A stretch of DNA of 15,228 nucleotides from contig CAOKJJ010000124.1 in NCBI GenBank assembly GCA_948468465.1, positions 1 through 15,228 of the forward strand, given 5' to 3'. The position numbers and the translations under genes were made by a program. This document shows positions 7,099 to 15,160 of the stretch, piece after piece. The notes beneath the pieces were generated by a model, which saw only the letters and a program-made list of their open reading frames with translations, did no database searches and was not told the DNA's origin. Positions within the stretch are counted from its first letter, which is position 1. Every line of letters starts with the position of its first letter. The DNA is from an uncultured Eubacterium sp. GTDB taxonomy: Bacteria > Bacillota_A > Clostridia > Lachnospirales > Lachnospiraceae.

Positions 7099-9153
7099 AT
7101 GTTGCAAAAAATGAAAAAACTGCTGTCTTTGTTTTTAGCACTGGCATTGACGCTTGGAATGGCAGGAATGTCATTGGGACAGGTACAGGCAGCAGAAGGG
7201 GACGTAGTCATTACCCTGCTGGAAGCAACGGATATTCACGGCCATCTCGTTGAAACGCCAAGCAGCGACAAAGCCGAGTATCAGTACCGGATGGCTTATA
7301 TGGCAAAGCTTTTTAATGATTATCGCGCAAAAGGCGAAGTCATTGCATTAAACGGTGGGGATACGTTCCAGGGGACGCCGCTTTCAAATCTTTCTTTTGG
7401 AAAGTATTTGATCCAGACGCTGGATGCGATGAAATTCGATGCATCGGCAGTAGGCAACCATGAGTTTGACTGGGGGATTGAAAAGGTAACGACAAACCAG
7501 GCGACGCTGGCAGACAGCCAGATACCTATGCTGGCATGTAATATCTTTGTAAAAGAAACGAACCAGCCGGTAGATTTTGCAAAGCCTTATACTGTTATTG
7601 AGCGAAGCGGCAAAAAGATCGCAGTGATTGGCTGGGCAGATGAGTATTCCGCAGACATTATGGCTGAGCGGATTGCGCCTTATACAATCAGCGAGGATGC
7701 GTCTTTAGTGAATAACCTTGCAAAAGAGTTAAAGACCAAAGGGGAAGCAGATGCGGTGATCGTACTGGCACATGATGATGCACAGGAAGCCGTGGAAAAA
7801 TTTGAAGCCGGCTATATTGATGTATTGTTTGGCGGCCATTCCCATCAGATCAAGGTAGGCACAGGAAGCAACGGCATTCCTTACGGCCAGGGCAACCGGG
7901 AAGCAAGGGGCTTTGCAACGGCGACAATGACAATCAGCGCTGACAACAAAGTATCTGTGACAACGCCGGAATATATTGATATTTCTGAGAATGCTGACAA
8001 ATTAAAATATTCAGAGGCGAACAAAGGTGACTTTGACGAAGCGATTCTTAAGATTTCAGATACGGCAGTGGATGAAGTAGCTCCGCTTTTAAATGAGGAA
8101 ATCGCAGAGCTTCCGGTGGCATTGGACAGAACGCTGCTGGAAGGAACGCTGACTTCTGTTATGGGCAACTGGATTACGGATATGATGCGTTATGAGGAAG
8201 GCGTAGACTTTGCTTTTTGTAATGATGGCGGCATCCGTACGAATTTTGAAGCAAAGAAGCTGACCGTAAATGACATTTATACGGTAGCTCCGTTTGGCAA
8301 TCTTATTTATAAGATTGAAATGACCGGCAGCCAGATCGTAAAACTGTTAGAGCAGGTAGTAGGCAACGATTCCTCAAATATGCAGATGTCCGGCCTGACC
8401 GCAAAATATGACCTGAGCCTTCCGGAAGACCAGCAAGTATTTGACGTGCGTCTTTCTGATGGTTCGCAGATTGATCTGGAAAAGACGTATACGCTTGTAA
8501 CAAATGAATATCTGGCAACAGGAGGAAATAAATATTCGGCGTTTGTAGAAGATCGGGTATCTTCTGTAAATACAAACGTAGCTGATAATATTTCTTTAAT
8601 TGAAAAAGTTAAGAAGCTTGGAAAAGAAGGCCCGCTTGTCATTGATGAAGCGCCGCGTTTTGTAGAAGCTGTAAAGCCAGCGGATGCTCCAAGTGCGGCA
8701 GACAAAAAGACCGCATACAAAGGCCAGAAATTTAACGTTAAGATCAACGGACTGGCGGATGACGCAGCAGTCGTTTACAGCTCAAACAACAAGAAGGTAG
8801 CTTCTGTTGATAAAAACGGCAAAGTAACTGCGAAAGCAAAAGGAACGGCTGTCATCACCGCAAAAGTGACACAAAATGGTACTACATTTAAGTTAAAGAT
8901 AAAAGTTACCGTTAAAAATCCAACCGTTAAAATGACTGTTTCTGCAAAACAGCTGACAGTTGGACAGACCTTTACATTTAAGGCAAAAGCTTATGGATTA
9001 AAGGGCGACGTAACATGGACTTCCAGCAACAAGTCGGTTGCAGCTGTAACAAGCAAAGGCAAAGTAACTGCAAAAGCGGCAGGTACGACGACGATTCAGG
9101 CTGAGGTAAATGGAAAGAGTGTATCCTGCAAGCTTACGGTAAAGCAGAAATAA
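7099..9153 (+). CDS. Secreted 5'-nucleotidase / 2',3'-cyclic phosphodiesterase family protein with two Big_2 domains
   Basis: A 684-residue exported enzyme of the UshA/YfkN type, expected to release phosphate from nucleotides outside the cell. The start has GGGAGGG six bases upstream. Residues 1-31 are a signal peptide (KMKKLLSLFLALALTLG, cleavage likely at VQA/AEG). The metallophosphoesterase domain spans ~36-260 with metal motifs ATDIHGH (43-49), NGGDTFQG (85-92), GNHEFDWG (119-126), AHDDAQ and GGHSHQ (~245-250). The C-terminal nucleotide-binding domain (~335-510) has NDGGIRTNF, AFGNLIYKIEMTG-like sequence and TGGNKYS. Two Big_2 immunoglobulin-like repeats follow (~537-605 and ~610-684), each with the SNNKKVASVDKNGKVTAKAK or SNKSVAAVTSKGKVTAKAAG pattern. 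There is no LPXTG sorting motif, so the Big_2 domains may hold the enzyme at the wall or bind a surface ligand. The substrate range is not readable from sequence. It forms a single-gene unit closed by a strong terminator. Confidence 0.94.
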   Translation: MLQKMKKLLSLFLALALTLGMAGMSLGQVQAAEGDVVITLLEATDIHGHLVETPSSDKAEYQYRMAYMAKLFNDYRAKGEVIALNGGDTFQGTPLSNLSFGKYLIQTLDAMKFDASAVGNHEFDWGIEKVTTNQATLADSQIPMLACNIFVKETNQPVDFAKPYTVIERSGKKIAVIGWADEYSADIMAERIAPYTISEDASLVNNLAKELKTKGEADAVIVLAHDDAQEAVEKFEAGYIDVLFGGHSHQIKVGTGSNGIPYGQGNREARGFATATMTISADNKVSVTTPEYIDISENADKLKYSEANKGDFDEAILKISDTAVDEVAPLLNEEIAELPVALDRTLLEGTLTSVMGNWITDMMRYEEGVDFAFCNDGGIRTNFEAKKLTVNDIYTVAPFGNLIYKIEMTGSQIVKLLEQVVGNDSSNMQMSGLTAKYDLSLPEDQQVFDVRLSDGSQIDLEKTYTLVTNEYLATGGNKYSAFVEDRVSSVNTNVADNISLIEKVKKLGKEGPLVIDEAPRFVEAVKPADAPSAADKKTAYKGQKFNVKINGLADDAAVVYSSNNKKVASVDKNGKVTAKAKGTAVITAKVTQNGTTFKLKIKVTVKNPTVKMTVSAKQLTVGQTFTFKAKAYGLKGDVTWTSSNKSVAAVTSKGKVTAKAAGTTTIQAEVNGKSVSCKLTVKQK

Positions 9154-9188
9154 AAAATAAGAATATAGTTGAAGACAGATGAATTTTT

Positions 9189-9221
9189 ACAGAAAGGACG
9201 GCGGAAAACCGTCCTTTCTGT
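9189..9221 (+). terminator. Intrinsic terminator after the nucleotidase gene
   Basis: A perfect 13-bp stem (9189-9201 ACAGAAAGGACGG with 9209-9221) and a 7-nt loop are followed by the T-rich tgtttctgt, 35 bp past the stop codon. The near-symmetric A/T edges would let it serve both strands. Confidence 0.85.
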
Positions 9222-9300
9222 TGTTTCTGTAACAGTTCAGATAACCCTTGAACGGTTACGTTTTTCTGCATGTGATTTTTCTGCATTTATACAAAAAAAC

Positions 9301-9329
9301 TTGACAGAGGATACAAATATGGATACAAT
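9301..9329 (+). promoter_or_regulatory. Promoter of the tetR-led operon
   Basis: TTGACA (9301-9306) and TACAAT (9324-9329) are separated by exactly 17 bp, close to sigma-A consensus. No other good promoter was seen between this and the helicase gene, so it probably drives the whole group. Confidence 0.85.
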
Positions 9330-9332
9330 ATA

Positions 9333-9348
9333 AATGAACATGTTCATT
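9333..9348. promoter_or_regulatory. Palindromic operator for the TetR-family regulator
   Basis: AATGAACATGTTCATT is a perfect 16-bp palindrome beginning 3 bp after the -10 box, over the expected transcription start. Its size, symmetry and place are typical of TetR-family autorepression. Assignment to the adjacent regulator is inference. Confidence 0.75.
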
Positions 9349-9417
9349 AAAGACGAGGGGCTTTTTGTATTAAATACGCTGTGTTTCAGGTAAAACAGAA
9401 GAGATTGTGGAGAAGAG

Positions 9418-9975
9418 ATGATGAAAAAGAAAGATGATAAGCTTCGGGAAGTGCTGCTGGATACCGCATGTGCGCTTGCTAACGAGCAGGGAATTGAAAA
9501 GCTGAATATCCGTTTGATAGCGAAAAAAGCGGGCGTCTCAAGCGGTACGGTGTACAATTATTTTTCAGGGAAGGATGAGATTCTTTTGGCTCTTACAAAA
9601 CAATACTGGGAACAGGCATTGTTAGAAATGGATGCGGCTGTTACGTCTCCATCCTTTTGTGAAGCATTGCTGCAGATGTATGATTATCTGCGGCAAAGAA
9701 TCAGGCAATCAGCTGGTGTGCTGATGCACAGCTTAAGCGGCGTACAGCATGCGGGCAGAGAATCTATGTCGGCTACGCAGCAGGAATGGAAAGAAATGCT
9801 TGTGCGGCGGATAGAGCAGGATGCGCAGATTTCGGACCATATCTGGAAGGATAATTTTACCAAGGAACAATTTGCTGAATTTATACGTATGAATTTTATG
9901 GAGCTGTTAAAGGCGGAAGATGCGCAGATGCAGTTCTTTGTTCTTGTCATCCGGCGTATTCTTTATCAAACGTAA
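9418..9975 (+). CDS. TetR/AcrR-family transcriptional regulator
   Basis: A 185-residue one-component repressor. The N-terminal DNA-binding domain (residues ~8-58) has the TetR pattern REVLLDTACALANEQGIEKL, then IRLIAKKAGVSSGTVYNYFS and GKDEILLAL. The C-terminal helical domain (~60-185) is divergent, as usual, and would bind an unknown ligand and dimerise. Two start codons are adjacent (ATGATG); GGAGAAG sits close, so the second ATG at 9421 may be the true start. It is the first gene of a plus-strand run and has a perfect palindrome at its promoter. The 7-TM gene begins 44 bp after its stop and is the most likely target. Confidence 0.93.
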   Translation: MMKKKDDKLREVLLDTACALANEQGIEKLNIRLIAKKAGVSSGTVYNYFSGKDEILLALTKQYWEQALLEMDAAVTSPSFCEALLQMYDYLRQRIRQSAGVLMHSLSGVQHAGRESMSATQQEWKEMLVRRIEQDAQISDHIWKDNFTKEQFAEFIRMNFMELLKAEDAQMQFFVLVIRRILYQT

Positions 9976-10019
9976 TTGCATACATGAATCAATGGTATTT
10001 TATTTAGGAGGGATGGATC

Positions 10020-10685
10020 ATGCCACAGGCAATCGCGGAAACAGTATTTGACATTTTATATCTTGGATTTGCACTCACAGCAGGAATTACGATGCTGCTT
10101 CGGGGAAAGACACCGCTTGTCCGAAAATTAGGCTGGATGGCGGCGCTGTTGGGAGCCGGCGACGCGTTTCATCTGCTTCCGCGCAGCTATGCGCTGTTTA
10201 CTGCAGGGCTGGAAGCAAATGCGGCTGCGCTTGGAATCGGAAAGTTTGTGACGTCGATTACAATGACGATTTTTTATTTGATTTTATACGCGGTCTGGCG
10301 TGATTACTTTCATATCGAAGGAAGGAAGAATCTAACGGTTATTTTATATGGCCTGGCGGCGCTTCGGATCGGGCTTTGCCTGCTGCCGCAGAATGAATGG
10401 CTGACTTACCGCCAGCCGTTACTGTATGGAATTTTAAGGAATGTGCCGTTTGCGGTTATGGGAGTAATCATCATTGTTATTTTTGCACAGGAAACGAAAA
10501 AGACAGGCTTGCCGGCGTTTCGGTATATGCCGGCTGCGGTGGCTCTTTCGTTCGGGTTTTATCTGCCGGTTGTGCTGTTTAGCGGCATGCTGCCTGTGAT
10601 TGGCATGCTGATGATACCAAAGACGCTGGCCTATGTGTGGATGATTTGGATGGGAGTTCGGCTTTACAGGCAGCCAAAACCATAA
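10020..10685 (+). CDS. Seven-helix integral membrane protein, unknown function
   Basis: A 221-residue protein with about seven hydrophobic helices: ~5-26, 33-55, 69-93, 105-123, 137-158, 168-190 and 194-217. Examples are FDILYLGFALTAGITMLL, VMGVIIIVIFA and YVWMIWMGVRLY. Start at ATG 10020 has GGAGGG seven bases before. No nucleotide-binding, transporter or enzyme signature is visible. Helix 2 contains the polar GAGDAFHLLPR, with Asp and His inside the membrane region, which could be functional. It follows the TetR gene by 44 bp and precedes the MNT gene by 14 bp, so it is almost certainly co-transcribed with both. It could be the regulated efflux or sensing component of a TetR pair, but that is only inferred from position. 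Confidence 0.82.
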   Translation: MPQAIAETVFDILYLGFALTAGITMLLRGKTPLVRKLGWMAALLGAGDAFHLLPRSYALFTAGLEANAAALGIGKFVTSITMTIFYLILYAVWRDYFHIEGRKNLTVILYGLAALRIGLCLLPQNEWLTYRQPLLYGILRNVPFAVMGVIIIVIFAQETKKTGLPAFRYMPAAVALSFGFYLPVVLFSGMLPVIGMLMIPKTLAYVWMIWMGVRLYRQPKP

Positions 10686-10699
10686 GTATGGAGGAAATT

Positions 10700-10993
10700 A
10701 TGGAAAACACAGGGATAAAACCTTTGGTCATACAGGAAATCCGCCAGCTTGCAAAAAAATATGGAATAGACCGCGTGATTTTATTCGGCTCAAGAGCGAG
10801 GGGAGATTATCAAAGGGTCAGTGACATTGACCTGGCAGTCAGCGGCAAAGATGTGGTCAGATTTGCGCTGGATGTGGAAGAGGAAACGTCCACGCTGCTA
10901 AAATTTGACATTGTGGATTTAAAAGGGCCGGTGCAGGAGGAACTTTTGGATTCCATTGCATCTGAGGGGAGGATTTTATATGAAAAAGTATGA
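10700..10993 (+). CDS. MNT-type minimal nucleotidyltransferase (HI0073/MntA-like antitoxin)
   Basis: A 97-residue minimal polymerase-beta-fold nucleotidyltransferase. It carries the complete GSx10DxD motif: GSRARGDYQRVSDID with Gly30, Ser31, Asp42 and Asp44, and a probable third carboxylate in FDIVDL at ~70. Relatives act as antitoxins that add AMP to a HEPN partner. I take ATG at 10700 as the start because GGAGG (10690-10694) is placed for it; the in-frame ATG at 10688 and the longer open frame from 10637 lack a site. Its 3' end overlaps the HEPN gene by 14 nt, implying translational coupling. All catalytic residues are present, so the enzyme should be active. Confidence 0.92.
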   Translation: MENTGIKPLVIQEIRQLAKKYGIDRVILFGSRARGDYQRVSDIDLAVSGKDVVRFALDVEEETSTLLKFDIVDLKGPVQEELLDSIASEGRILYEKV

Positions 10994-11369
10994 AAACTTT
11001 TGTGCAGCATGGGTAAATTTAAAAGATATTTATTTGTATGAAGAGCCATATGACAATGTCGTTATGACAGGGTTGGTTGGATTATACGAGATATGCTTTG
11101 AACAGGCGTGGAAAATGATGAAAGAGATTTTGGAAGCACAAGGCTATCAGGGGGCAGCCACAGGTTCTCCGAGATTTGTTATAAAGACAGCGTATCAGGC
11201 ATCTATGATTGCAGATGAAGATGCGTGGCTGTCAGCTTTACAGGCAAGGAATAATGTAGCTCATTCGTACAACAGTGCCGTAGCGCTGGATATAATCAAA
11301 CAATCGAAAGCGCAGTTTTATCACTTATTTTCAGACTTGAAAGCAAATGTGGAAGAAAAGTGGATTTAA
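10980..11369 (+). CDS. HEPN-domain protein (HI0074 / nucleotidyltransferase substrate-binding family)
   Basis: A 129-residue all-helical protein paired with the preceding MNT gene. Recognisable HI0074-type segments are FEQAWKMMKEILEAQGYQG (40-58), GSPRFVIKTAYQASMI (62-77) and QARNNVAHSYN (88-98). The last carries the HEPN Rx4H motif (Arg90, His95), the RNase or AMP-acceptor centre of toxic HEPN proteins. ATG at 10980 is chosen because GGGGAGG (10966-10972) precedes it. HEPN/MNT pairs are known toxin-antitoxin modules in which MNT adenylylates HEPN, but the HI0074 branch is less well proven as toxic. It ends 67 bp before the HelD-like gene with no terminator between, so the pair may be linked to the helicase or only share its transcript. 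Confidence 0.9.
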   Translation: MKKYENFCAAWVNLKDIYLYEEPYDNVVMTGLVGLYEICFEQAWKMMKEILEAQGYQGAATGSPRFVIKTAYQASMIADEDAWLSALQARNNVAHSYNSAVALDIIKQSKAQFYHLFSDLKANVEEKWI

Positions 11370-11436
11370 ACATATGATTTAGAGCGTGTCTGAAAATGCT
11401 ATTTTAAATATAGTCTGGCAGGAAGGGGAGGATTTT

Positions 11437-14400
11437 ATGCAGGCGGAAAAAACAGGCCGTCCAATTCCAGGACTGACAAGAGAAGCGGAAGAAAAGCAGT
11501 TAGAAAAAATCATTCAGGTGGCGCAGCAAAATCTGATAAGAACGCAGAACCATATCCGCCAGCTGACCGATGAGCTGGATGATTTGATGGAAGTATACGG
11601 CACAAAGGACAAAGAAGGAATGGCTCTTTTGCATAATGCGCATGCGCAGATACAGGAACACAGACGCGATTTGCTGCGCTGCCAAAAGGCACGGAGGAAG
11701 CCATATTTTGGACGTATCGATTTTAAAGACCTGAATCAAAAACAGCCGCAGGCAGAGTCCTATTATATAGGCCGGACAGGTATCGCAGGCAGCGATGCGC
11801 ATCCGCTTGTCATAGACTGGCGGGCGCCTGTCGCTTCGGTTTATTATGAACATGCGGTTGGCCCATGTACGTATACGGTAAGAAACGAAGGCAGATTTGC
11901 GATCGAGCTGCAGCGTAAGCGTACGTATGAGATTGAAAATGACAGGCTCAGGGATTTTTATGATTCGGACGTAGTGGCAAATGATGACCTGCTGACGCAG
12001 TATCTGGCAAAAAGCAAAAAGGCAGTGCTTGGAGAAATTATTGCCACGATACAAAAAGAACAGAATGCGCTGATCAGGCAGTCTCCGAAAACAAACCTGA
12101 TCGTACAGGGTGTGGCGGGTTCCGGCAAGACGACCGTAGCGATGCACCGTATTTCCTATATTTTATATAACTACGAGGAGCAGTTTCGGCCGCAGGATTT
12201 TTATATTATCGGCAGCAACCGGATTTTACTGAATTATATTACAGGCGTATTGCCGGAGCTAGATGTGTACGGTGTCTCTCAGATGACAATGGAAGAACTG
12301 TTTACAAGGCTGTTATATGAAGATTGGGATCCGCTTTGCAATAACATCTGTCCAATAGATAAAAACGACAAAAGCGCTTATGTGAAAGGCAGTATGGAAT
12401 GGTTTCATGATTTAGAGCAGTTTTGCGCGGCATTGGAACAACAAACAATTCCCAAAGAAGATGTGCGCATTTCTGAAAACGGAGTGCTGCTGTTAAAGGC
12501 ATCTGAGATCGACGCATATTTGGAAACGATGCAGCGGCTTTCCATGCAGAGCAGGATCCGTATGCTCAACAAGGTATTGCTGTCCAGGCTGGATACGGAA
12601 ACATCCGGAAAAAATGTTACTTATACGGAAACTGAGAAAAATAAGCTTTTGCATAAGCTGCGCTGGCATTTTGGGAAAGACGATTGGAAAGGCTCGGTCT
12701 ATGAGGTCTATGAACAGTTTTTACAGGCACAGCAGAAAAAAGGAAAAACGGTGCCGTATACGGAGCATAGGTATGATGTATATGATCTTGCGGCGCTTGC
12801 GTATATTTATAAAAGAATCAAAGAAACAGACGGTGTACGCGAAGCAACGCATGTCATTATCGACGAAGCACAGGATTTTGGCATGATGGCTTATGGTGCG
12901 CTGGAATACTGCCTGCGTGGATGTACCTATACGATTATGGGCGACGTATCGCAGAACATTCATTTTGGCTATGGGCTGAATGACTGGCGCCAGCTTGAGG
13001 AGCTGATACTGACCGGGCCTTACGACCACTTTGGACTGCTGAAAAAAAGCTATCGTAATACGGTTGAAATTTCCAGATTTGCGACGCAAATTTTAAGACA
13101 CGGAAACTTCCCGATCTATCCGGTAGAGCCAATCAGCCGTCATGGGGCCAAGGTACGTGTAAAAAAATGCGGCAGTATACAGCAGATGCAGCAGGAAATA
13201 ATTTTAAGGATTCGTGACTGGCTAAAAAACGGCCGCGAAACAATAGCGGTAATCTGCCGGGATGAAACGCAGGCAGAAGCTGTCGCAGGAATGCTTTCAA
13301 AAACCATTCCTATAGTCGACAGCAATTTGTCGACAGCAGAATTCGCAAACGGTGTTATGGTGCTCCCAGTGGCATATACAAAAGGTCTGGAATTCGACGC
13401 CGTGCTGCTGTATGACCCTTCCGCGGACAGCTATCCGGATGAAGATGCGTATGTAAAGCTTTTGTATGTAGCCGCAACCCGTGCGCTGCATGAGCTGGAA
13501 GTCGTTTATCAGGGAAAGCTGACAGATTTGATCGCAAAGCCGGTATCCGATGCAAAGCGGATGGAATCGCTGGAAAATAAAGTACGAAAAGAAGCCGTCC
13601 GGTATCAAAAAGAAGAAACAACAGACAGGGAGCAGGAGATCATAAAAGCAAGCCAGGGGGAAAAAGAGCGGCTGGCACGCAGCTACATGGGGCCAAAACC
13701 AATAAAAGTACCAGAGCAAGTCAAAAAACAGCAGACAGCAAAGCCAAAACCAGCAGCAAGTAAAACAGATACGGCTCAGACAGGCATCGTTCGAACCCAT
13801 TCTGCGGCTGAGCGCAGGCAGATGCATGTATCTGACAGAAAAAATGCGGTTAACGCATCACCGCATCAATTTGGCGAATGTCCGGACAGCAGCCTGCTGC
13901 AGCCAAAAGGACACAGCCGGATAGATCATTCGGTGCGCATGGTCAAAAAGACAAAACAATACATTGAGTGCATCAGCAGTTATGGCACGCTGCGTCTGAC
14001 GCCGATACAGGATGAAATTATTCGCGTGCAGTTTCAAAAAGGCAGCCTGGAACCATTGGAACCTGGTTATTGGGACAAAAAAACAGAGCAGACAGATTTT
14101 TGGACAGTAAGAGAAGGTAAAAATCTGGTGGAAATCGCAACGGCCAGCCTTTACGTGCATATAGATAAAAAAACAGGAGCGATTCAGTATTACGACAGGC
14201 AAAAAAAGCTGCTCTTGTCAGAAAACGCAGCGCTGCCGCGCCAGATGGATCTTACCGATACCCCGCAAAACTGGGTGTATTTTGACTGGCAGAATAAGGA
14301 AACACTGTTTGCCAAAGGACTATTGTCTGATGATCTGGAATGCGTGAACAAAAAAGCAAGATATATCAGCTTTGGAGGCAAAAAAATGCGCATGCCATTT

Positions 14401-14583
14401 CTGATTTCCACGAATGGATACGGCATCGGCGTGGCGGCGCAGCAGACGGTTTTTTGCTGCATGATACCCATGTATGGAAACTATGTGTATATGAGCGGAA
14501 GCAGACAGATAGATTATTATTTTGTACATGGCGGCAGCAGGGAAAAGGTATTAAAGCTTTATCAAATACTGCAAAACTGCTAA
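11437..14583 (+). CDS. HelD-like UvrD/Rep-superfamily helicase with a C-terminal GH31-N-like domain
   Basis: This codes for 1048 residues from ATG 11437, set by GGGGAGG at 11425-11431; the GTG at 11386 is an unlikely start. The N-terminal ~1-75 is coiled coil, as in HelD, where it enters the RNA polymerase channel. YYIGRTGI and DWRAPVASVYYEH at ~105-140 are HelD hallmarks. Walker A GVAGSGKTT lies at ~225-233 followed by VAMHRISYILYN. Walker B IIDEAQDFG lies at ~474-482, GDVSQNIHFG at ~502, TKGLEFDAVLLYD at ~648 and YVAATRALHELEVV at ~676. HelD proteins recycle stalled RNA polymerase. After a Lys/Gln/Pro/Ala linker (~740-800), residues ~835-1048 resemble the N-terminal beta-sandwich of GH31 glycosidases: GTLRLTPIQDEIIRVQF, LYVHIDKKTGAIQYYDRQKK, MPFLISTNGYGIGV, IDYYFVHGGSREKVLKLYQI. 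The GH31 catalytic barrel is absent. The fusion is the odd point; the function of the tail is unknown. Confidence 0.92.
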   Translation: MQAEKTGRPIPGLTREAEEKQLEKIIQVAQQNLIRTQNHIRQLTDELDDLMEVYGTKDKEGMALLHNAHAQIQEHRRDLLRCQKARRKPYFGRIDFKDLNQKQPQAESYYIGRTGIAGSDAHPLVIDWRAPVASVYYEHAVGPCTYTVRNEGRFAIELQRKRTYEIENDRLRDFYDSDVVANDDLLTQYLAKSKKAVLGEIIATIQKEQNALIRQSPKTNLIVQGVAGSGKTTVAMHRISYILYNYEEQFRPQDFYIIGSNRILLNYITGVLPELDVYGVSQMTMEELFTRLLYEDWDPLCNNICPIDKNDKSAYVKGSMEWFHDLEQFCAALEQQTIPKEDVRISENGVLLLKASEIDAYLETMQRLSMQSRIRMLNKVLLSRLDTETSGKNVTYTETEKNKLLHKLRWHFGKDDWKGSVYEVYEQFLQAQQKKGKTVPYTEHRYDVYDLAALAYIYKRIKETDGVREATHVIIDEAQDFGMMAYGALEYCLRGCTYTIMGDVSQNIHFGYGLNDWRQLEELILTGPYDHFGLLKKSYRNTVEISRFATQILRHGNFPIYPVEPISRHGAKVRVKKCGSIQQMQQEIILRIRDWLKNGRETIAVICRDETQAEAVAGMLSKTIPIVDSNLSTAEFANGVMVLPVAYTKGLEFDAVLLYDPSADSYPDEDAYVKLLYVAATRALHELEVVYQGKLTDLIAKPVSDAKRMESLENKVRKEAVRYQKEETTDREQEIIKASQGEKERLARSYMGPKPIKVPEQVKKQQTAKPKPAASKTDTAQTGIVRTHSAAERRQMHVSDRKNAVNASPHQFGECPDSSLLQPKGHSRIDHSVRMVKKTKQYIECISSYGTLRLTPIQDEIIRVQFQKGSLEPLEPGYWDKKTEQTDFWTVREGKNLVEIATASLYVHIDKKTGAIQYYDRQKKLLLSENAALPRQMDLTDTPQNWVYFDWQNKETLFAKGLLSDDLECVNKKARYISFGGKKMRMPFLISTNGYGIGVAAQQTVFCCMIPMYGNYVYMSGSRQIDYYFVHGGSREKVLKLYQILQNC

Positions 14584-14621
14584 GAAGCTGGCAGAAAATA
14601 ACTTTCCGTTGCATGACAGCA

Positions 14622-14668
14622 CCTAACCTGGAGGAACCAGAAAAGAAACACTTTTGACATTTTGGTGC
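14622..14668 (+). repeat. 47-bp intergenic repeat, copy 2
   Basis: Same orientation as 1519-1565 and 43 of 47 identical. CTGG/CCAG and AAAAG/CTTTT mini-hairpins are preserved; three of four changes are in the first loop and the fourth near the 3' end. It begins 39 bp after the helicase stop and just before the large palindrome. Confidence 0.7.
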
Positions 14669-14691
14669 GTTTTTTGGGTGGCTATGCGGAC

Positions 14692-14931
14692 GCCGGGTGA
14701 GGGGAAAATGACCTGGCTTGCGGCTCCTACTCCAGAATGTTAAGAATCTCTAAACATTCTGCATGGACGTAGTGGCCCCGTCCGGTCGCGTCGCGTAATC
14801 CGCCCCTGGCTTACAGCCAGTGGCTAAAAGCGACGCTGGGCTGCGCCCCTGATTTACAGAGCAGAATGTCAAGAGCTTCTAAACATTCTTCCAACGTCGC
14901 CTCCAGCCAGGTCATTTCCCCCTCACCCGGC
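14692..14931. repeat. ~240-bp imperfect palindrome with nested hairpins
   Basis: The outer 26-bp arms 14692-14717 and 14906-14931 are inverted copies with one difference (GCCGGGTGAGGGG... and its complement). Similarity extends inward to about 75 bp per arm. Each arm contains an AGAATGT...ACATTCT hairpin (about 14735-14760 and 14871-14890). The centre is GC-rich, with GGCTTACAGCC and two related CGCCCCTG...TTACAG segments. The transcript would fold into a long branched structure. Not a recognised RNA family to me. Confidence 0.7.
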
Positions 14932-14989
14932 TGGTTTTCACAGGCTTTACATGTAAACTTGTGAACATTTATGAAAAAATCTGCAGCTG

Positions 14990-15160
14990 TTAAAATCTCA
15001 TAAGGGATTCAAATGACTCCGTAAAAATACTAGTTGTAATATTTGTAAAGATTGTCTGGTACTCCTGGTAATCATCATAATACTTGATCAGCCAAATCAT
15101 TAGGAATATACAGCAACTTAACGCTGTAATATTTCCGTAAAGCCATGCACAACCAGCTGG
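14990..15160 (-). pseudogene. 3' remnant of a membrane-protein gene
   Basis: On the minus strand a frame from about 15160 reads AWLYGNITALSCCIFLMIWL then IKYYDDYQEYQTIFTNITTS and IFTESFESLMRF before a stop at 14990. This is one clear membrane helix and a polar tail with plausible codon use. No start or upstream domain is visible, and to the right the frame runs into the repeat arm and hits a stop near 15205. It looks like the tail of a gene cut by the repeat element, or the last part of a gene whose remainder lies elsewhere. Family not recognised. Confidence 0.35.

Noticed and set aside
11386..11436. GTG at 11386 as the start of the helicase
   Set aside because: No ribosome site before it, and a strong GGGGAGG sits directly before the in-frame ATG at 11437.
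13297..13827. Minus-strand open frame of 176 codons inside the helicase gene
   Set aside because: Cys/Phe/Leu-rich antisense translation of the Lys/Glu/Gln-rich helicase linker; no start signal or family resemblance.
1519..14668. The two 47-bp direct repeats as att sites of a 13-kb integrated element
   Set aside because: No integrase, recombinase, transposase or phage structural gene lies between them, neither copy is in a tRNA gene, and the interval holds ordinary chromosomal genes.
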